Positions 7,604 through 15,180 of a stretch of 24,301 bases of DNA are shown here, in pieces (position 1 is the first letter of the stretch; each line of letters opens with the position of its first letter). The stretch comes from Clostridia bacterium (GTDB taxonomy: Bacteria > Bacillota > Clostridia > Oscillospirales > Ruminococcaceae). The stretch spans positions 1 through 24,301 of the forward strand of contig QKDG01000178.1 in the NCBI GenBank assembly GCA_003246805.1, given 5' to 3'. Made by a program: the position numbers and the translations under genes. The notes beneath the pieces are model-generated. The model was not told the origin of the DNA and did not search any database. It was given only the letters and a program-made list of their open reading frames with translations.

Positions 7604-8701
7604 TTAAAATTCTATTTTGTAATCTTTTAGTTTGTTCCAATCAAATGTTACCCCTATACCTGGCTTATCATCGGGAATAATTGTTCCATCTTTTATAACA
7701 AGAGGATAAGTGGTGTACATATCAATTGGGAAGCTATGATATTCCATATAGCCTGGATTATCTACCGCAGATAACAAGCCTACATGCAGCTCCTGCATTC
7801 CATGTGAGCTAACTGTCAGCCCATGCTTTTTAGCCAAATCTGCTATTTCTAAATATCCAGTAATACCGCCTATATTAGAAGCATCTGGCTCAGGATATGT
7901 GATTTTCCCGATTTCAATTGCATGCTTATGCTCAAAAAATGTATGCAGATTTTCGCCCATGGCTAGTGGTACATTACTGTATTCAGCCAGTTCTTTATAG
8001 CTCAAAATATCATCAGGATTCATTGGTTCTTCAATCCATAGTACATTTAGTTTTTCGGCTTCACGGCACATAATTTTAGCCGTTTCCAAATCCCAAACCA
8101 TATTTGCATCAATCATAAATATAGTATCATTGCCAAGAAGTTCACGAACTGCCTTCATTCTGTCGATATCTTCCCTGTAATCGTCTTTACCAACCTTAAT
8201 TTTAACTGCGTTATGCCCTTTTTTAATTTGACTTTCAATGCTTGAAAGTAGCTTTTCCTTAGTATAACCTAAATCGATTCCACCATAATACGTGCGTATT
8301 GGCTTTCTAGTATGTCCAAGATACTCGTAAATTGGCTTACCTGCCTTTTTGGTAAAAATATCCCATACTGCAATATCAATAGCTGATACAGCAAAAGAAA
8401 GTATTCCACCACGCCCTACATAATGTAGCGCCTTTTCTAATTTATATTTCAGTTCTGTTGGCTTCTCAATTTCAACATCAATCACATAATTGCGAAGATC
8501 TTTGTTAATCATTGATGCGATTGAATAGCCTCCACGTCCACCGGTATACGTATAACCAGTACCTTCGACTCCATCTTCAGTTACAAGTGTACAAGTTATA
8601 AGGTCAAAATGAGTATGAACTCCATGAAGTGAATCAATCAATATTTCAGTGAGTGGAACATGAAACAGTCTTACATCCATACTTTTAATTTTAATACTCA
8701 A
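7604..8701 (-). CDS. Mandelate racemase/enolase-superfamily enzyme, probable 3,6-anhydro-L-galactonate cycloisomerase
   Basis: A 365-residue enolase-superfamily protein: capping domain (about 1-125) plus a modified TIM barrel. Mg ligands are D198 (MIDAN), E224 (WIEEP) and E250 (GENL). The KxK motif is K167-I-K169, and a His-Asp dyad is formed by H300 (SSHG) and D273 (PDASNIGG). This is the mandelate racemase subgroup, which includes galactarate/talarate dehydratases, galactarolactone cycloisomerase and the AHG-acid cycloisomerases. Beside GH117 and an aldehyde dehydrogenase, opening of 3,6-anhydro-L-galactonate to 2-keto-3-deoxy-L-galactonate is the best fit. The start appears to be TTG at 8701, eight bases after GGAG (complement of 8710-8713). 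A TTG at 8707 is only two bases from that site, so it is less likely. Confidence 0.85.
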   Translation of the reverse strand: MSIKIKSMDVRLFHVPLTEILIDSLHGVHTHFDLITCTLVTEDGVEGTGYTYTGGRGGYSIASMINKDLRNYVIDVEIEKPTELKYKLEKALHYVGRGGILSFAVSAIDIAVWDIFTKKAGKPIYEYLGHTRKPIRTYYGGIDLGYTKEKLLSSIESQIKKGHNAVKIKVGKDDYREDIDRMKAVRELLGNDTIFMIDANMVWDLETAKIMCREAEKLNVLWIEEPMNPDDILSYKELAEYSNVPLAMGENLHTFFEHKHAIEIGKITYPEPDASNIGGITGYLEIADLAKKHGLTVSSHGMQELHVGLLSAVDNPGYMEYHSFPIDMYTTYPLVIKDGTIIPDDKPGIGVTFDWNKLKDYKIEF

Positions 8702-8720
8702 TGTCAAGTCTCCTTTTTTA

Positions 8721-10166
8721 TTATTTACTGTAATTCATATATATGGTCTTCTTTTGAAGATAACCTTCAATTCCATACTTACCGTCTTCTCCGCCAACTC
8801 CGCTTAGCTTAAAACCGTTATGGAAACCATTAACAAGTTCACCATTTTTACGATTTACATATACTTCGCCAAATTCAAGTTCGTTTATCATTCTCATGAT
8901 ATACTTTACATTATCTGTAAATAGGTAAGAAGACAATCCGTAGCAACAATCATTAGCATATTCCATTGCTTGCTCAAAATCATTTATGGGCATCATCGGA
9001 ACAACGGGTCCGAAAGTTTCTTCTTGCATAAGGATGTTCTTGTTGTCATCAACTTCTACAACAACAGGAGCAAACCAGTTACCTTTGTCATACATTCCGC
9101 CCTTCAAGCGCCCACCTTCAACAAGAAGTCTGCCACCTTGTTCAACTGATTTTGCAACCATTTGTTCAAGTTTGTCAACTTCAAATCGACTTACTTTAGG
9201 TCCCATGTCTGTTCCGTCCTTCATTGGGTCACCAACACGAAGTTGTTTAACCTGTTGAACAAACTTTGCCTTGAAATCTTCATATATGCTTTTATGAATA
9301 TACATTCTCTCGTTGCAGGTACATATCTGTCCACAATTATAGAAGCGAGCCTCAACAGCGGCTTTAACTGCCTTATCAACATCAGCGTCTTCCATAACAA
9401 TAAAAGGAGCTTTTCCGCCAAGTTCGAGACGTAACACAGTTACATTCTCAGCCGCAGCATGATATAGCTGACGACCAGCACGAGTACTACCTGTAAGAGT
9501 TACAAGCTGAGTAATTGGATTACTAACAAGCTCATTTCCAACATCAGTTGCATTACCCGAAATAAGATTTAACACACCAGCTGGGAGCCCAATTTCATCA
9601 CATAATTCACCAAGTTTCATTACAGCAAGTGGTGTTTCTGATGGTGGTTTGATAACTATTGTATTCCCACAAACTAAAGCACCAGCAATTTTACGACAAG
9701 CAAGAGCAAGAGGGAAATTCCAGGCGCAAAGGCCAGATACAACTCCATAAGGAACTCTCTGAATCCAGATTTGTTCATCAGGGATTTGTGAAGTAATAAT
9801 ATCGCCTTCAATTCTTGTAGCTGCCTGAGCAGCATACTTTAAGAATTCTGATGCCGCAGAGACCTCATCACGTGCTTCCTGAATTGGCTTTCCTTGTTCA
9901 CTTGTCAAAATAATTGCAAATTCTTCATTTTTACCGTCAAGTTTATCAGCTAATTTAAACAAATATTCAGCACGCTGTACTGCTGTTAACCCAGCCCATT
10001 TTTTCTGTGAATTATGTGCAGCTTCAAGTGCTAAAACAGCTTCCTCGCGTGTGCTTTCAGTTACAGTGCCGACAATTTCATAATTTGCAGGATTTTCAAC
10101 AACTATTTTTTTATCATGATTTGCCTTCTGGTAACATCCATTGATATAATTTGCTAATTGAATCAT
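8721..10166 (-). CDS. NAD(P)-dependent aldehyde dehydrogenase, probable 3,6-anhydro-L-galactose dehydrogenase
   Basis: A full-length 481-residue aldehyde dehydrogenase of the AldA (lactaldehyde/glycolaldehyde) type. Active-site residues are present: N150 (CAWNFPLA), E249 (LELGGKAPF) and the nucleophile C282 (GQICTC); the NAD-site GSTRAG lies at 226-231. AHG has a free aldehyde, and the first catabolic step known in agar-degrading bacteria is its oxidation to 3,6-anhydro-L-galactonate by such an enzyme. The neighbouring cycloisomerase (start 20 bases downstream) would take the product. Lactaldehyde oxidation is the alternative, but no fucose or rhamnose aldolase is present. ATG follows AGGAG by six bases. 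The gene is separated from the binding-protein gene by a 127-base gap holding strong hairpins. Confidence 0.86.
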   Translation of the reverse strand: MIQLANYINGCYQKANHDKKIVVENPANYEIVGTVTESTREEAVLALEAAHNSQKKWAGLTAVQRAEYLFKLADKLDGKNEEFAIILTSEQGKPIQEARDEVSAASEFLKYAAQAATRIEGDIITSQIPDEQIWIQRVPYGVVSGLCAWNFPLALACRKIAGALVCGNTIVIKPPSETPLAVMKLGELCDEIGLPAGVLNLISGNATDVGNELVSNPITQLVTLTGSTRAGRQLYHAAAENVTVLRLELGGKAPFIVMEDADVDKAVKAAVEARFYNCGQICTCNERMYIHKSIYEDFKAKFVQQVKQLRVGDPMKDGTDMGPKVSRFEVDKLEQMVAKSVEQGGRLLVEGGRLKGGMYDKGNWFAPVVVEVDDNKNILMQEETFGPVVPMMPINDFEQAMEYANDCCYGLSSYLFTDNVKYIMRMINELEFGEVYVNRKNGELVNGFHNGFKLSGVGGEDGKYGIEGYLQKKTIYMNYSK

Positions 10167-10199
10167 TTGAGTCTCCTGTTCTTTCTATTTAAATATATA

Positions 10200-10263
10200 A
10201 AGAACCCTTCTTGTTGTCATGTTTTAAGCGTATCCCAATCATAAACCAACAAAAAGGGTTCCT
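10200..10263 (-). other. Long intercistronic stem-loop between binding-protein and aldehyde dehydrogenase genes
   Basis: Arms 10200-10216 and 10247-10263 can pair over all 17 positions in the minus-strand RNA (15 Watson-Crick plus two G-U pairs), with a 30-base loop. The sequence after the stem is AU-rich (UAUAUAUUU) without a clean U-tract. A smaller palindrome lies just before it. Such stem-loops after a binding-protein gene often protect its mRNA from 3' decay and partly limit read-through, so the binding protein is made in excess over the downstream enzymes. Confidence 0.65.
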
Positions 10264-10264
10264 A

Positions 10265-10278
10265 TCAGCTTAAGCTGA
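10265..10278. repeat. 14-bp perfect palindrome
   Basis: TCAGCTTAAGCTGA is perfectly self-complementary and lies between the binding-protein stop and the larger stem-loop. In RNA it gives a 5-bp stem with a UUAA tetraloop. It may add to the mRNA-stabilising structure or be a protein-binding site. Confidence 0.4.
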
Positions 10279-10293
10279 CAATATTATATTTTT

Positions 10294-11850
10294 TTACTCA
10301 GCAACTTTTGCAACTTTTTTGTATTCAGCTATTAGATCTGTAGCACCCTTGCCGTTAATGCTGCTTACATAGTTATCCCAGTCACTCATAGGTGTTTTGC
10401 CAAAAATCATGTTTTCCATTGAGCTATTTGCAAAGTCTTTGATAGCTGGAACATATTCAGAAGTATATTCATTCTGTTCAGCTGTTAGCGGAGCAGATGG
10501 ATTTGGCAACTTAACGCATTTTTTCTCTGCTATTTTCACAAATACATCTGAAGCTTCAGCAGGTAGCAAGCCATATAAGAAGTCTTCGTGCTCTCTGAAA
10601 GCCAAGCAGTTGTTATCCAATCCATATGTTGCATAGTAGTCAACTGGATTAGCTGGATCCTTCTGAAGGAATTCATAATAACCTGTTTCTGAATTCTTTT
10701 CGTAGGTTTCGCCTTCTTTACCGAATGTTAGTAGCATCTCAGCTTCATCAGTATAACACCAGTCAAGGAATTTTAAGATACCTTCAAAGTTTGCTCTATC
10801 TTTAACATCTGCAGGTAATGTTAGACCTTGGCCACAAATACCTTTCCAGCATACAGCATAATCACCATTAGGTCCAGTTGGAGGAACTATTGGAACAACT
10901 TTGAAATCAGGGTCAACTTTAACGCCAGCTTCTGTATATCTCTTTATGTTACCTGCCCAGTCATACATCATAAATGTCTTAGCATTGATGATTCTCTCTT
11001 CATAAGGAGTGCTTTCAAGAGTTGAGAACTCCTGGTCAAGAACGCCATCTTTATAAAGCTTATTCACATAAGTTAGCATGTCTTTCCAGTTGTCGCTTGT
11101 TGGTGCAAATGTCCATTCGCTTGTTTCGTGGTCATAGTACATACCATCACCATATGTCCAACCGGCAATTGTGTTAAATCCAGCAGCAAAAGCTGTCATG
11201 ATATTACCTGAACCGAAACGGTTTGTGATAGGTGTTGAATCTGGATAGATTTGTTTTAGTTTAACGCCTGCTTCATAAACTTCATCCAATGTTGTTGGAA
11301 CAGGGATATTGTTCTTTTCAAAGATATCAGCACGGATTAGCCACTGCTGATCTTGTATCGGAGAAGTGTGAGCTTTCATTGGTAGGTAATAATATTTGCC
11401 GTCTGCCATTCTCTGAGCATCCATAGCTGCTTCCAAACCATTATCTTTTAGATATTTTGCATAGTTTGGCATCTTATCAACATAGTCACTGATTGGTAAA
11501 TATACGCCACTTAGAATGTCAGTTCCCTTAGGGAAGTTATGTGGGATAAGATCAGGGATACTTCCACCATTAAGAACGATAGGTAGTTTTGTGTCCCAGT
11601 CAGCTTCAGGAACTGCCTGAATATCAAGTGTTACACCTGTTTCTTCTTTAATCCAATCAAAAACAGCCCAATCTGTTTTTACAGGATAGCTCGCATTATC
11701 AGCGTAAAGCATTGAAATTGTGATAGGCTCAATTTCTGTTGAAGAACTGCTATCTGCAACACTTGAGTTTTTATCATTGCCACAAGCAGATAAAAATGTA
11801 GTTGCTGTCAAAACGGAAAGACATAGCGCTAAAATCTTACTTTTTTTCAT
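10294..11850 (-). CDS. ABC importer solute-binding lipoprotein, LplA-type
   Basis: A 518-residue extracellular solute-binding protein of the family-1 LplA type. The N-terminus is a lipoprotein signal: MKKSK, a hydrophobic stretch, then the lipobox LSAC, so mature Cys would be lipid-anchored outside the membrane. A Ser-rich linker (SSVADSSSSTE) follows, then the two-lobed binding fold. In this large subgroup ligands are usually oligosaccharides; with GH117 and GH2 in the same operon, agaro- or neoagaro-oligosaccharides are the expected cargo (inference). The start is ATG at 11850, seven bases after GGAGG (complement of 11858-11862). The reading frame is open 33 bases further upstream, but that would bury the signal peptide. 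The large stem-loop downstream probably raises its expression. Confidence 0.92.
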   Translation of the reverse strand: MKKSKILALCLSVLTATTFLSACGNDKNSSVADSSSSTEIEPITISMLYADNASYPVKTDWAVFDWIKEETGVTLDIQAVPEADWDTKLPIVLNGGSIPDLIPHNFPKGTDILSGVYLPISDYVDKMPNYAKYLKDNGLEAAMDAQRMADGKYYYLPMKAHTSPIQDQQWLIRADIFEKNNIPVPTTLDEVYEAGVKLKQIYPDSTPITNRFGSGNIMTAFAAGFNTIAGWTYGDGMYYDHETSEWTFAPTSDNWKDMLTYVNKLYKDGVLDQEFSTLESTPYEERIINAKTFMMYDWAGNIKRYTEAGVKVDPDFKVVPIVPPTGPNGDYAVCWKGICGQGLTLPADVKDRANFEGILKFLDWCYTDEAEMLLTFGKEGETYEKNSETGYYEFLQKDPANPVDYYATYGLDNNCLAFREHEDFLYGLLPAEASDVFVKIAEKKCVKLPNPSAPLTAEQNEYTSEYVPAIKDFANSSMENMIFGKTPMSDWDNYVSSINGKGATDLIAEYKKVAKVAE

Positions 11851-11904
11851 ATTCCAACCTCCAAATTTTATATTAACTGTCAAAAACAGCTAATTACATT
11901 TTTT

Positions 11905-12783
11905 CTATCCCTTGATTGCTCCCAACATAATACCTTTGGTAAAATGCTTTTGAACAAAAGGATAAACACAAATAATAGGAAATGCTACGAGTAACATAGA
12001 AGCCGCCTGAATACTTTGAGGAATTTTTCGAACTGCGCTTGCATCAATTTGTCCTCCTGACTGAGAAGCAATATTTGCTCCAACAAGGGCATTTCTTAAA
12101 TAGATAGTAACAGGATACTGTAATTTATCATCTAAATAAATCAATGCAGCAAACCAATCGTTCCAATAGATTACCGCAATAAATAAAATCATTGTAGCAA
12201 TAATTGGCTTTGATAAAGGAATTGCGACTTTAATGAAGTATCCGAACTGAGAGAGACCATCAATCTTTGACGCATCTTCAAGTTCTTCAGGTAAACTTTC
12301 AAAATAAGTTTTCATAAGCAAAATATGATATGGAAGAATAGCATAGTTGAGAATAATTGCCCACATTGAACCTGTAAGGCTTAATGTTCTATATAGAAGA
12401 TAGGTAGGGATAAGACCGCCACCAAAGAACATAGTAAATACAAATATGAACAAAATAGGTTTCTTACCAACAACATTTTTCTTTGAAAGTGCATAGGCAG
12501 CCATTGTTGTCAATGTTAGTCCAACTGCTGTGCCAATAAGTGTATATACTAATGTGTTTTTATAATTTATCCAGAATTCTGCACCCTTAAGTATGTCTTG
12601 ATAGGTGACAATATTAAACCCTATCGGAAAAAAACTGACCTTACCCTCCATAATAGCCTGCGATGAGCTAAATGAAATAGCTAGCTGATTAAGAAAAGGA
12701 AATATTGCAATTACAGTCATAAATAACATTAGAAGAGTATTTAAGACTACAAATATTTTTCTACTTGTGCTTGTTACTTTCAT
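11905..12783 (-). CDS. ABC importer permease, YtcP/LplC-type
   Basis: A 292-residue inner-membrane permease of the MalG-like carbohydrate uptake family. About six hydrophobic segments are visible, the first at residues 9-30. The cytoplasmic EAA loop that contacts the ATPase reads EDASKIDGLSQFGYFIKVAIPLSKP (read in two parts: EDASKIDGLSQFG at about 167-179, then YFIKVAIPLSKP). YtcP/LplC proteins pair with an LplB permease and an LplA binding protein, and both partners flank it. No ATPase gene is in the operon, as is common in Firmicutes, where a shared MsmK-like ATPase serves many importers. AAGGAGG lies seven bases before ATG. The LplB gene ends 12 bases upstream. Confidence 0.92.
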   Translation of the reverse strand: MKVTSTSRKIFVVLNTLLMLFMTVIAIFPFLNQLAISFSSSQAIMEGKVSFFPIGFNIVTYQDILKGAEFWINYKNTLVYTLIGTAVGLTLTTMAAYALSKKNVVGKKPILFIFVFTMFFGGGLIPTYLLYRTLSLTGSMWAIILNYAILPYHILLMKTYFESLPEELEDASKIDGLSQFGYFIKVAIPLSKPIIATMILFIAVIYWNDWFAALIYLDDKLQYPVTIYLRNALVGANIASQSGGQIDASAVRKIPQSIQAASMLLVAFPIICVYPFVQKHFTKGIMLGAIKG

Positions 12784-12795
12784 ATTGATTCCTCC

Positions 12796-13734
12796 TTACC
12801 ACAAACCGCAACCCCAGAGTTTGTTTGTTATCTTATTTGTTCCCCATAAGAATACCAAACCTATAATGCCCTGGAACAATCCCATTGCTGTAGCTAAGCT
12901 GTAACTACTATTAATAAGACCAATACGATATATATATGTTGACAAAATATCAGCTGTTGAATAGGTTGCCGGCTTATAGATAAGAAGAACTTTTTCAAAT
13001 CCAATATTCAGTGCACAGCTAACTGCGATGATTAAATTAATTGACATTGTCGGCAACAATACAGGTAATGTAATATGTATTGTTTGCTTAAAGCGCCCAG
13101 CACCATCAACCTCTGCGGCTTCATAAAGTGACTTGTCAGCAGAAGAAAGAACAGCCATGTAAATAATTGAATTCCATCCCAGGAACTGCCACAATTCAGA
13201 AATTACATAAGCTGGTATGAACCATTCTGGCTCGTTTAAAAAGTAAATGGATGACCCACCGAAAAACTCGATAATCTGATTGATAAAGCCTGATGAAGGT
13301 GAAAGCATTGCATTTAAAATCATAACAACAACAATTGTTGATAAAAATTTAGGAACAATTGTTACGGTCTGAACAAATTTTTTGAACTTTGAATTCATAA
13401 CCTCGTTAAGTAAAATTGCAAAAATTATCGGTAATGGGAATGCAAAAACTAATGTCCAAATACTTAGAGAAAGAGTATTGAAGAACTTATCCCAAAAATC
13501 CGGATCAGTTAAGAACAATTTAAAATAATAGAAGCCTCTCCATTGTTCACCGAAAATTGAACCACCTGTTTTATATTTGCTGAACGCAATAATATTTCCT
13601 GCCATTGGCAAATACCTGAATATTATTATATATAAAACCGGAATTAAAAGAAATAAATACATCATTGTATTTTCTCTTAATGATTTTCGTAGTAAATATC
13701 CAAAGCCAATATTTTTTTGATTTTTTTTGCCCAT
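12796..13734 (-). CDS. ABC importer permease, LplB-type
   Basis: A 312-residue inner-membrane permease of the LplB/MalF-like family, first gene of the operon. Six hydrophobic segments are visible, starting with one near residues 25-45 (MYLFLLIPVLYIIIF). The EAA loop, YEAAEVDGAGRFKQ followed by ITLPVLLPT, is typical of sugar importers. It forms the pore with the YtcP-type permease encoded just downstream. ATG at 13734 lies ten bases from AGGGGG (complement of 13745-13750). An in-frame ATG at 13743 is only two bases from that site and is less likely. The gene is transcribed from the sigma-A-like promoter at 13828-13856, where a GntR-type box covers the -10. Confidence 0.92.
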   Translation of the reverse strand: MGKKNQKNIGFGYLLRKSLRENTMMYLFLLIPVLYIIIFRYLPMAGNIIAFSKYKTGGSIFGEQWRGFYYFKLFLTDPDFWDKFFNTLSLSIWTLVFAFPLPIIFAILLNEVMNSKFKKFVQTVTIVPKFLSTIVVVMILNAMLSPSSGFINQIIEFFGGSSIYFLNEPEWFIPAYVISELWQFLGWNSIIYMAVLSSADKSLYEAAEVDGAGRFKQTIHITLPVLLPTMSINLIIAVSCALNIGFEKVLLIYKPATYSTADILSTYIYRIGLINSSYSLATAMGLFQGIIGLVFLWGTNKITNKLWGCGLW

Positions 13735-13798
13735 GCAATACATTCCCCCTTAAAAAAAAGTATTCGAATCATAGAAGTTTTAATTGTTTGTTTGATTT

Positions 13799-13810
13799 AA
13801 TAACGTTATT
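13799..13810. promoter_or_regulatory. 12-bp palindrome in the leader of the importer operon
   Basis: AATAACGTTATT is a perfect palindrome with a central CG, about 10-20 bases downstream of the expected transcription start. LacI-family operators often have this form, but no LacI-family gene is in the window. It is not a good cre match. Confidence 0.25.
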
Positions 13811-13827
13811 GCTTATCTGCTGTGATT

Positions 13828-13856
13828 ATTGTATACTATTTCGTTTTGTTTTTCAA
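13828..13856 (-). promoter_or_regulatory. Sigma-A promoter of the importer/catabolic operon with GntR-type box
   Basis: On the minus strand TTGAAA (complement of 13851-13856) and TACAAT (complement of 13828-13833) are separated by exactly 17 bases. The sequence GTATACTAT at 13831-13839 overlaps the -10 and is identical to the core of the 32-bp palindrome upstream of gntR, so a repressor bound there would block polymerase. The leader to the LplB start codon is about 85 bases. Confidence 0.72.
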
Positions 13857-14069
13857 GATGTAATATCGAAGTTCTACATATCTTCTATATTATAACCAGG
13901 TTTTTTGTGCAATATTACAATAAACAATTAAGTTTATACTTTTAATTTTATTGTTCTCAGGACTATAAGTTTTTATTCGTGTTATTTTATTGTTATATTT
14001 ATACAAACTGTGTACTTATTTCAACATAAATTTATGCAAAAACACATATTATGTAAAAATAAAAATGCA

Positions 14070-14098
14070 TTGCTATATTAAGTTTACTGTGATATAAT
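14070..14098 (+). promoter_or_regulatory. Sigma-A promoter of the KDG kinase/aldolase operon
   Basis: TTGCTA (14070-14075), a 17-base spacer and a perfect TATAAT (14093-14098) with extended -10 TGA. Transcription should start near 14105, about 85 bases before the kinase ATG. The GntR-type motif at 14098-14111 sits on the predicted start point. Confidence 0.78.
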
Positions 14099-14111
14099 GT
14101 GTATACAATAA
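14098..14111. promoter_or_regulatory. GntR-type operator at the kinase promoter
   Basis: TGTGTATACAATAA differs at one of 14 positions from the half-site TGTGTATACTATAA of the palindrome at 1026-1057. It contains the self-complementary core TGTATACA and immediately follows the -10, a position suited to repression. Together with the box at 13829-13841 it would let one GntR dimer type control both divergent operons. Confidence 0.62.
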
Positions 14112-14188
14112 TTTGTCGTTATAAGTATTATAATTCTTGTTTTAAGATAATTTTTATACTTATATTGTCTAGGAGGTTAATAATAATA

Positions 14189-15145
14189 ATGAAAGAAAAT
14201 AAGGTTCTTCTAATTGGCGAGCCGATGGGTTTACTCATATCTTGTGAGGAAAAAAAACTTGAGGATTCCAGGCATTTCATATCTTCAATAGCTGGTGCTG
14301 AGTATAATGTTGCCCTTGGGCTAACACGGCTTGGTCATACTGCGGAATACATTACAAAAATTGGAACGGACACATTTGGTAAAAAAATACTTAATGCTTT
14401 ACGTGATAACAGTATCTCCACAAATAAAGTAATGGTTGACGAAAATTATTCTACTGGTTTTATGCTTAAAGGCAAAAACTCTCACGGTGACCCTGAGATT
14501 TGTTATTATAGAAAAAATTCAGCTGCATCTACGCTAACCATCGATGATGTTAAAGACATTGATATGACTGAATATTCTGCTTTGCATATGACAGGTATAT
14601 TCCCGCCTTTATCTGAAACCTGCTTAGAAACTGCCGAGTATCTGATGAAAAAAGCCAAAAGCTGTGGAATAACTGTTTTCTTTGACCCTAATCTTCGCCC
14701 ACGCCTATGGAAAAGCACGAATCATATGACAGAAACATTAAATAAACTGGCTGAATACTGCGATTATATTCTTCCTGGTTATAAAGAAGGTGAGATACTT
14801 TGCGGTTCTGCACAGCCTCAGAAGATTGCTGATTTCTATCTGAACAAGGGTGTTAACACTGTTATCGTCAAAAATGGTCCAGAAGGTGCGATTGGTTTTA
14901 CTAATGATGAAACTATTACATCACCTGCTGCTTATGTTGAAGAAATTGTTGATACTGTCGGAGCAGGCGATGGATTTGCTGTCGGCGTGATAAGCGGTAT
15001 AAGTGAAGGGCTGTCATTAAAAGATACTCTGATTAGAGCAAATGCAATCGGTGGTATGCAAATTATGAGCCAAAGCGATAACGAAGACCTTCCTGACAGA
15101 AATAAGCTAAATGATTTTATAAAAAATAATAAAGCTTTTTTATAA
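14189..15145 (+). CDS. kdgK: 2-keto-3-deoxygluconate kinase (PfkB family)
   Basis: A 318-residue ribokinase/PfkB-family sugar kinase that would phosphorylate KDG to KDPG with ATP. Visible are the N-terminal GAEYNVALGLTRLG (36-49), the KDG-kinase-typical FDPNLRPRLW (165-174), and the C-terminal anion-hole signature DTVGAGDGF, with catalytic base D261. Its partner aldolase gene follows 35 bases later, supporting the KDG assignment over fructokinase. The frame stays open to 14099, but that would start on the -10 box. ATG at 14189 follows AGGAGG (14171-14176) at a rather long 12-base spacing, and gives a family-length protein. Confidence 0.9.
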   Translation: MKENKVLLIGEPMGLLISCEEKKLEDSRHFISSIAGAEYNVALGLTRLGHTAEYITKIGTDTFGKKILNALRDNSISTNKVMVDENYSTGFMLKGKNSHGDPEICYYRKNSAASTLTIDDVKDIDMTEYSALHMTGIFPPLSETCLETAEYLMKKAKSCGITVFFDPNLRPRLWKSTNHMTETLNKLAEYCDYILPGYKEGEILCGSAQPQKIADFYLNKGVNTVIVKNGPEGAIGFTNDETITSPAAYVEEIVDTVGAGDGFAVGVISGISEGLSLKDTLIRANAIGGMQIMSQSDNEDLPDRNKLNDFIKNNKAFL

Positions 15146-15180
15146 CCCCATATCTTAGTATATATTAAAAGGAGAAAAAT

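Noticed and set aside
7604..10166. L-fucose/L-rhamnose pathway (fuconate dehydratase plus lactaldehyde dehydrogenase)
   Set aside because: Similar enzyme families occur there, but no isomerase, deoxy-sugar aldolase or fucosidase is present, while GH117, KduD and KDG kinase point to anhydrogalactose.
14099..14188. 30-residue hydrophobic N-terminal extension of the KDG kinase
   Set aside because: It would begin on the TATAAT box and before the expected transcript start. AGGAGG precedes the ATG at 14189, and PfkB kinases have no membrane leader.
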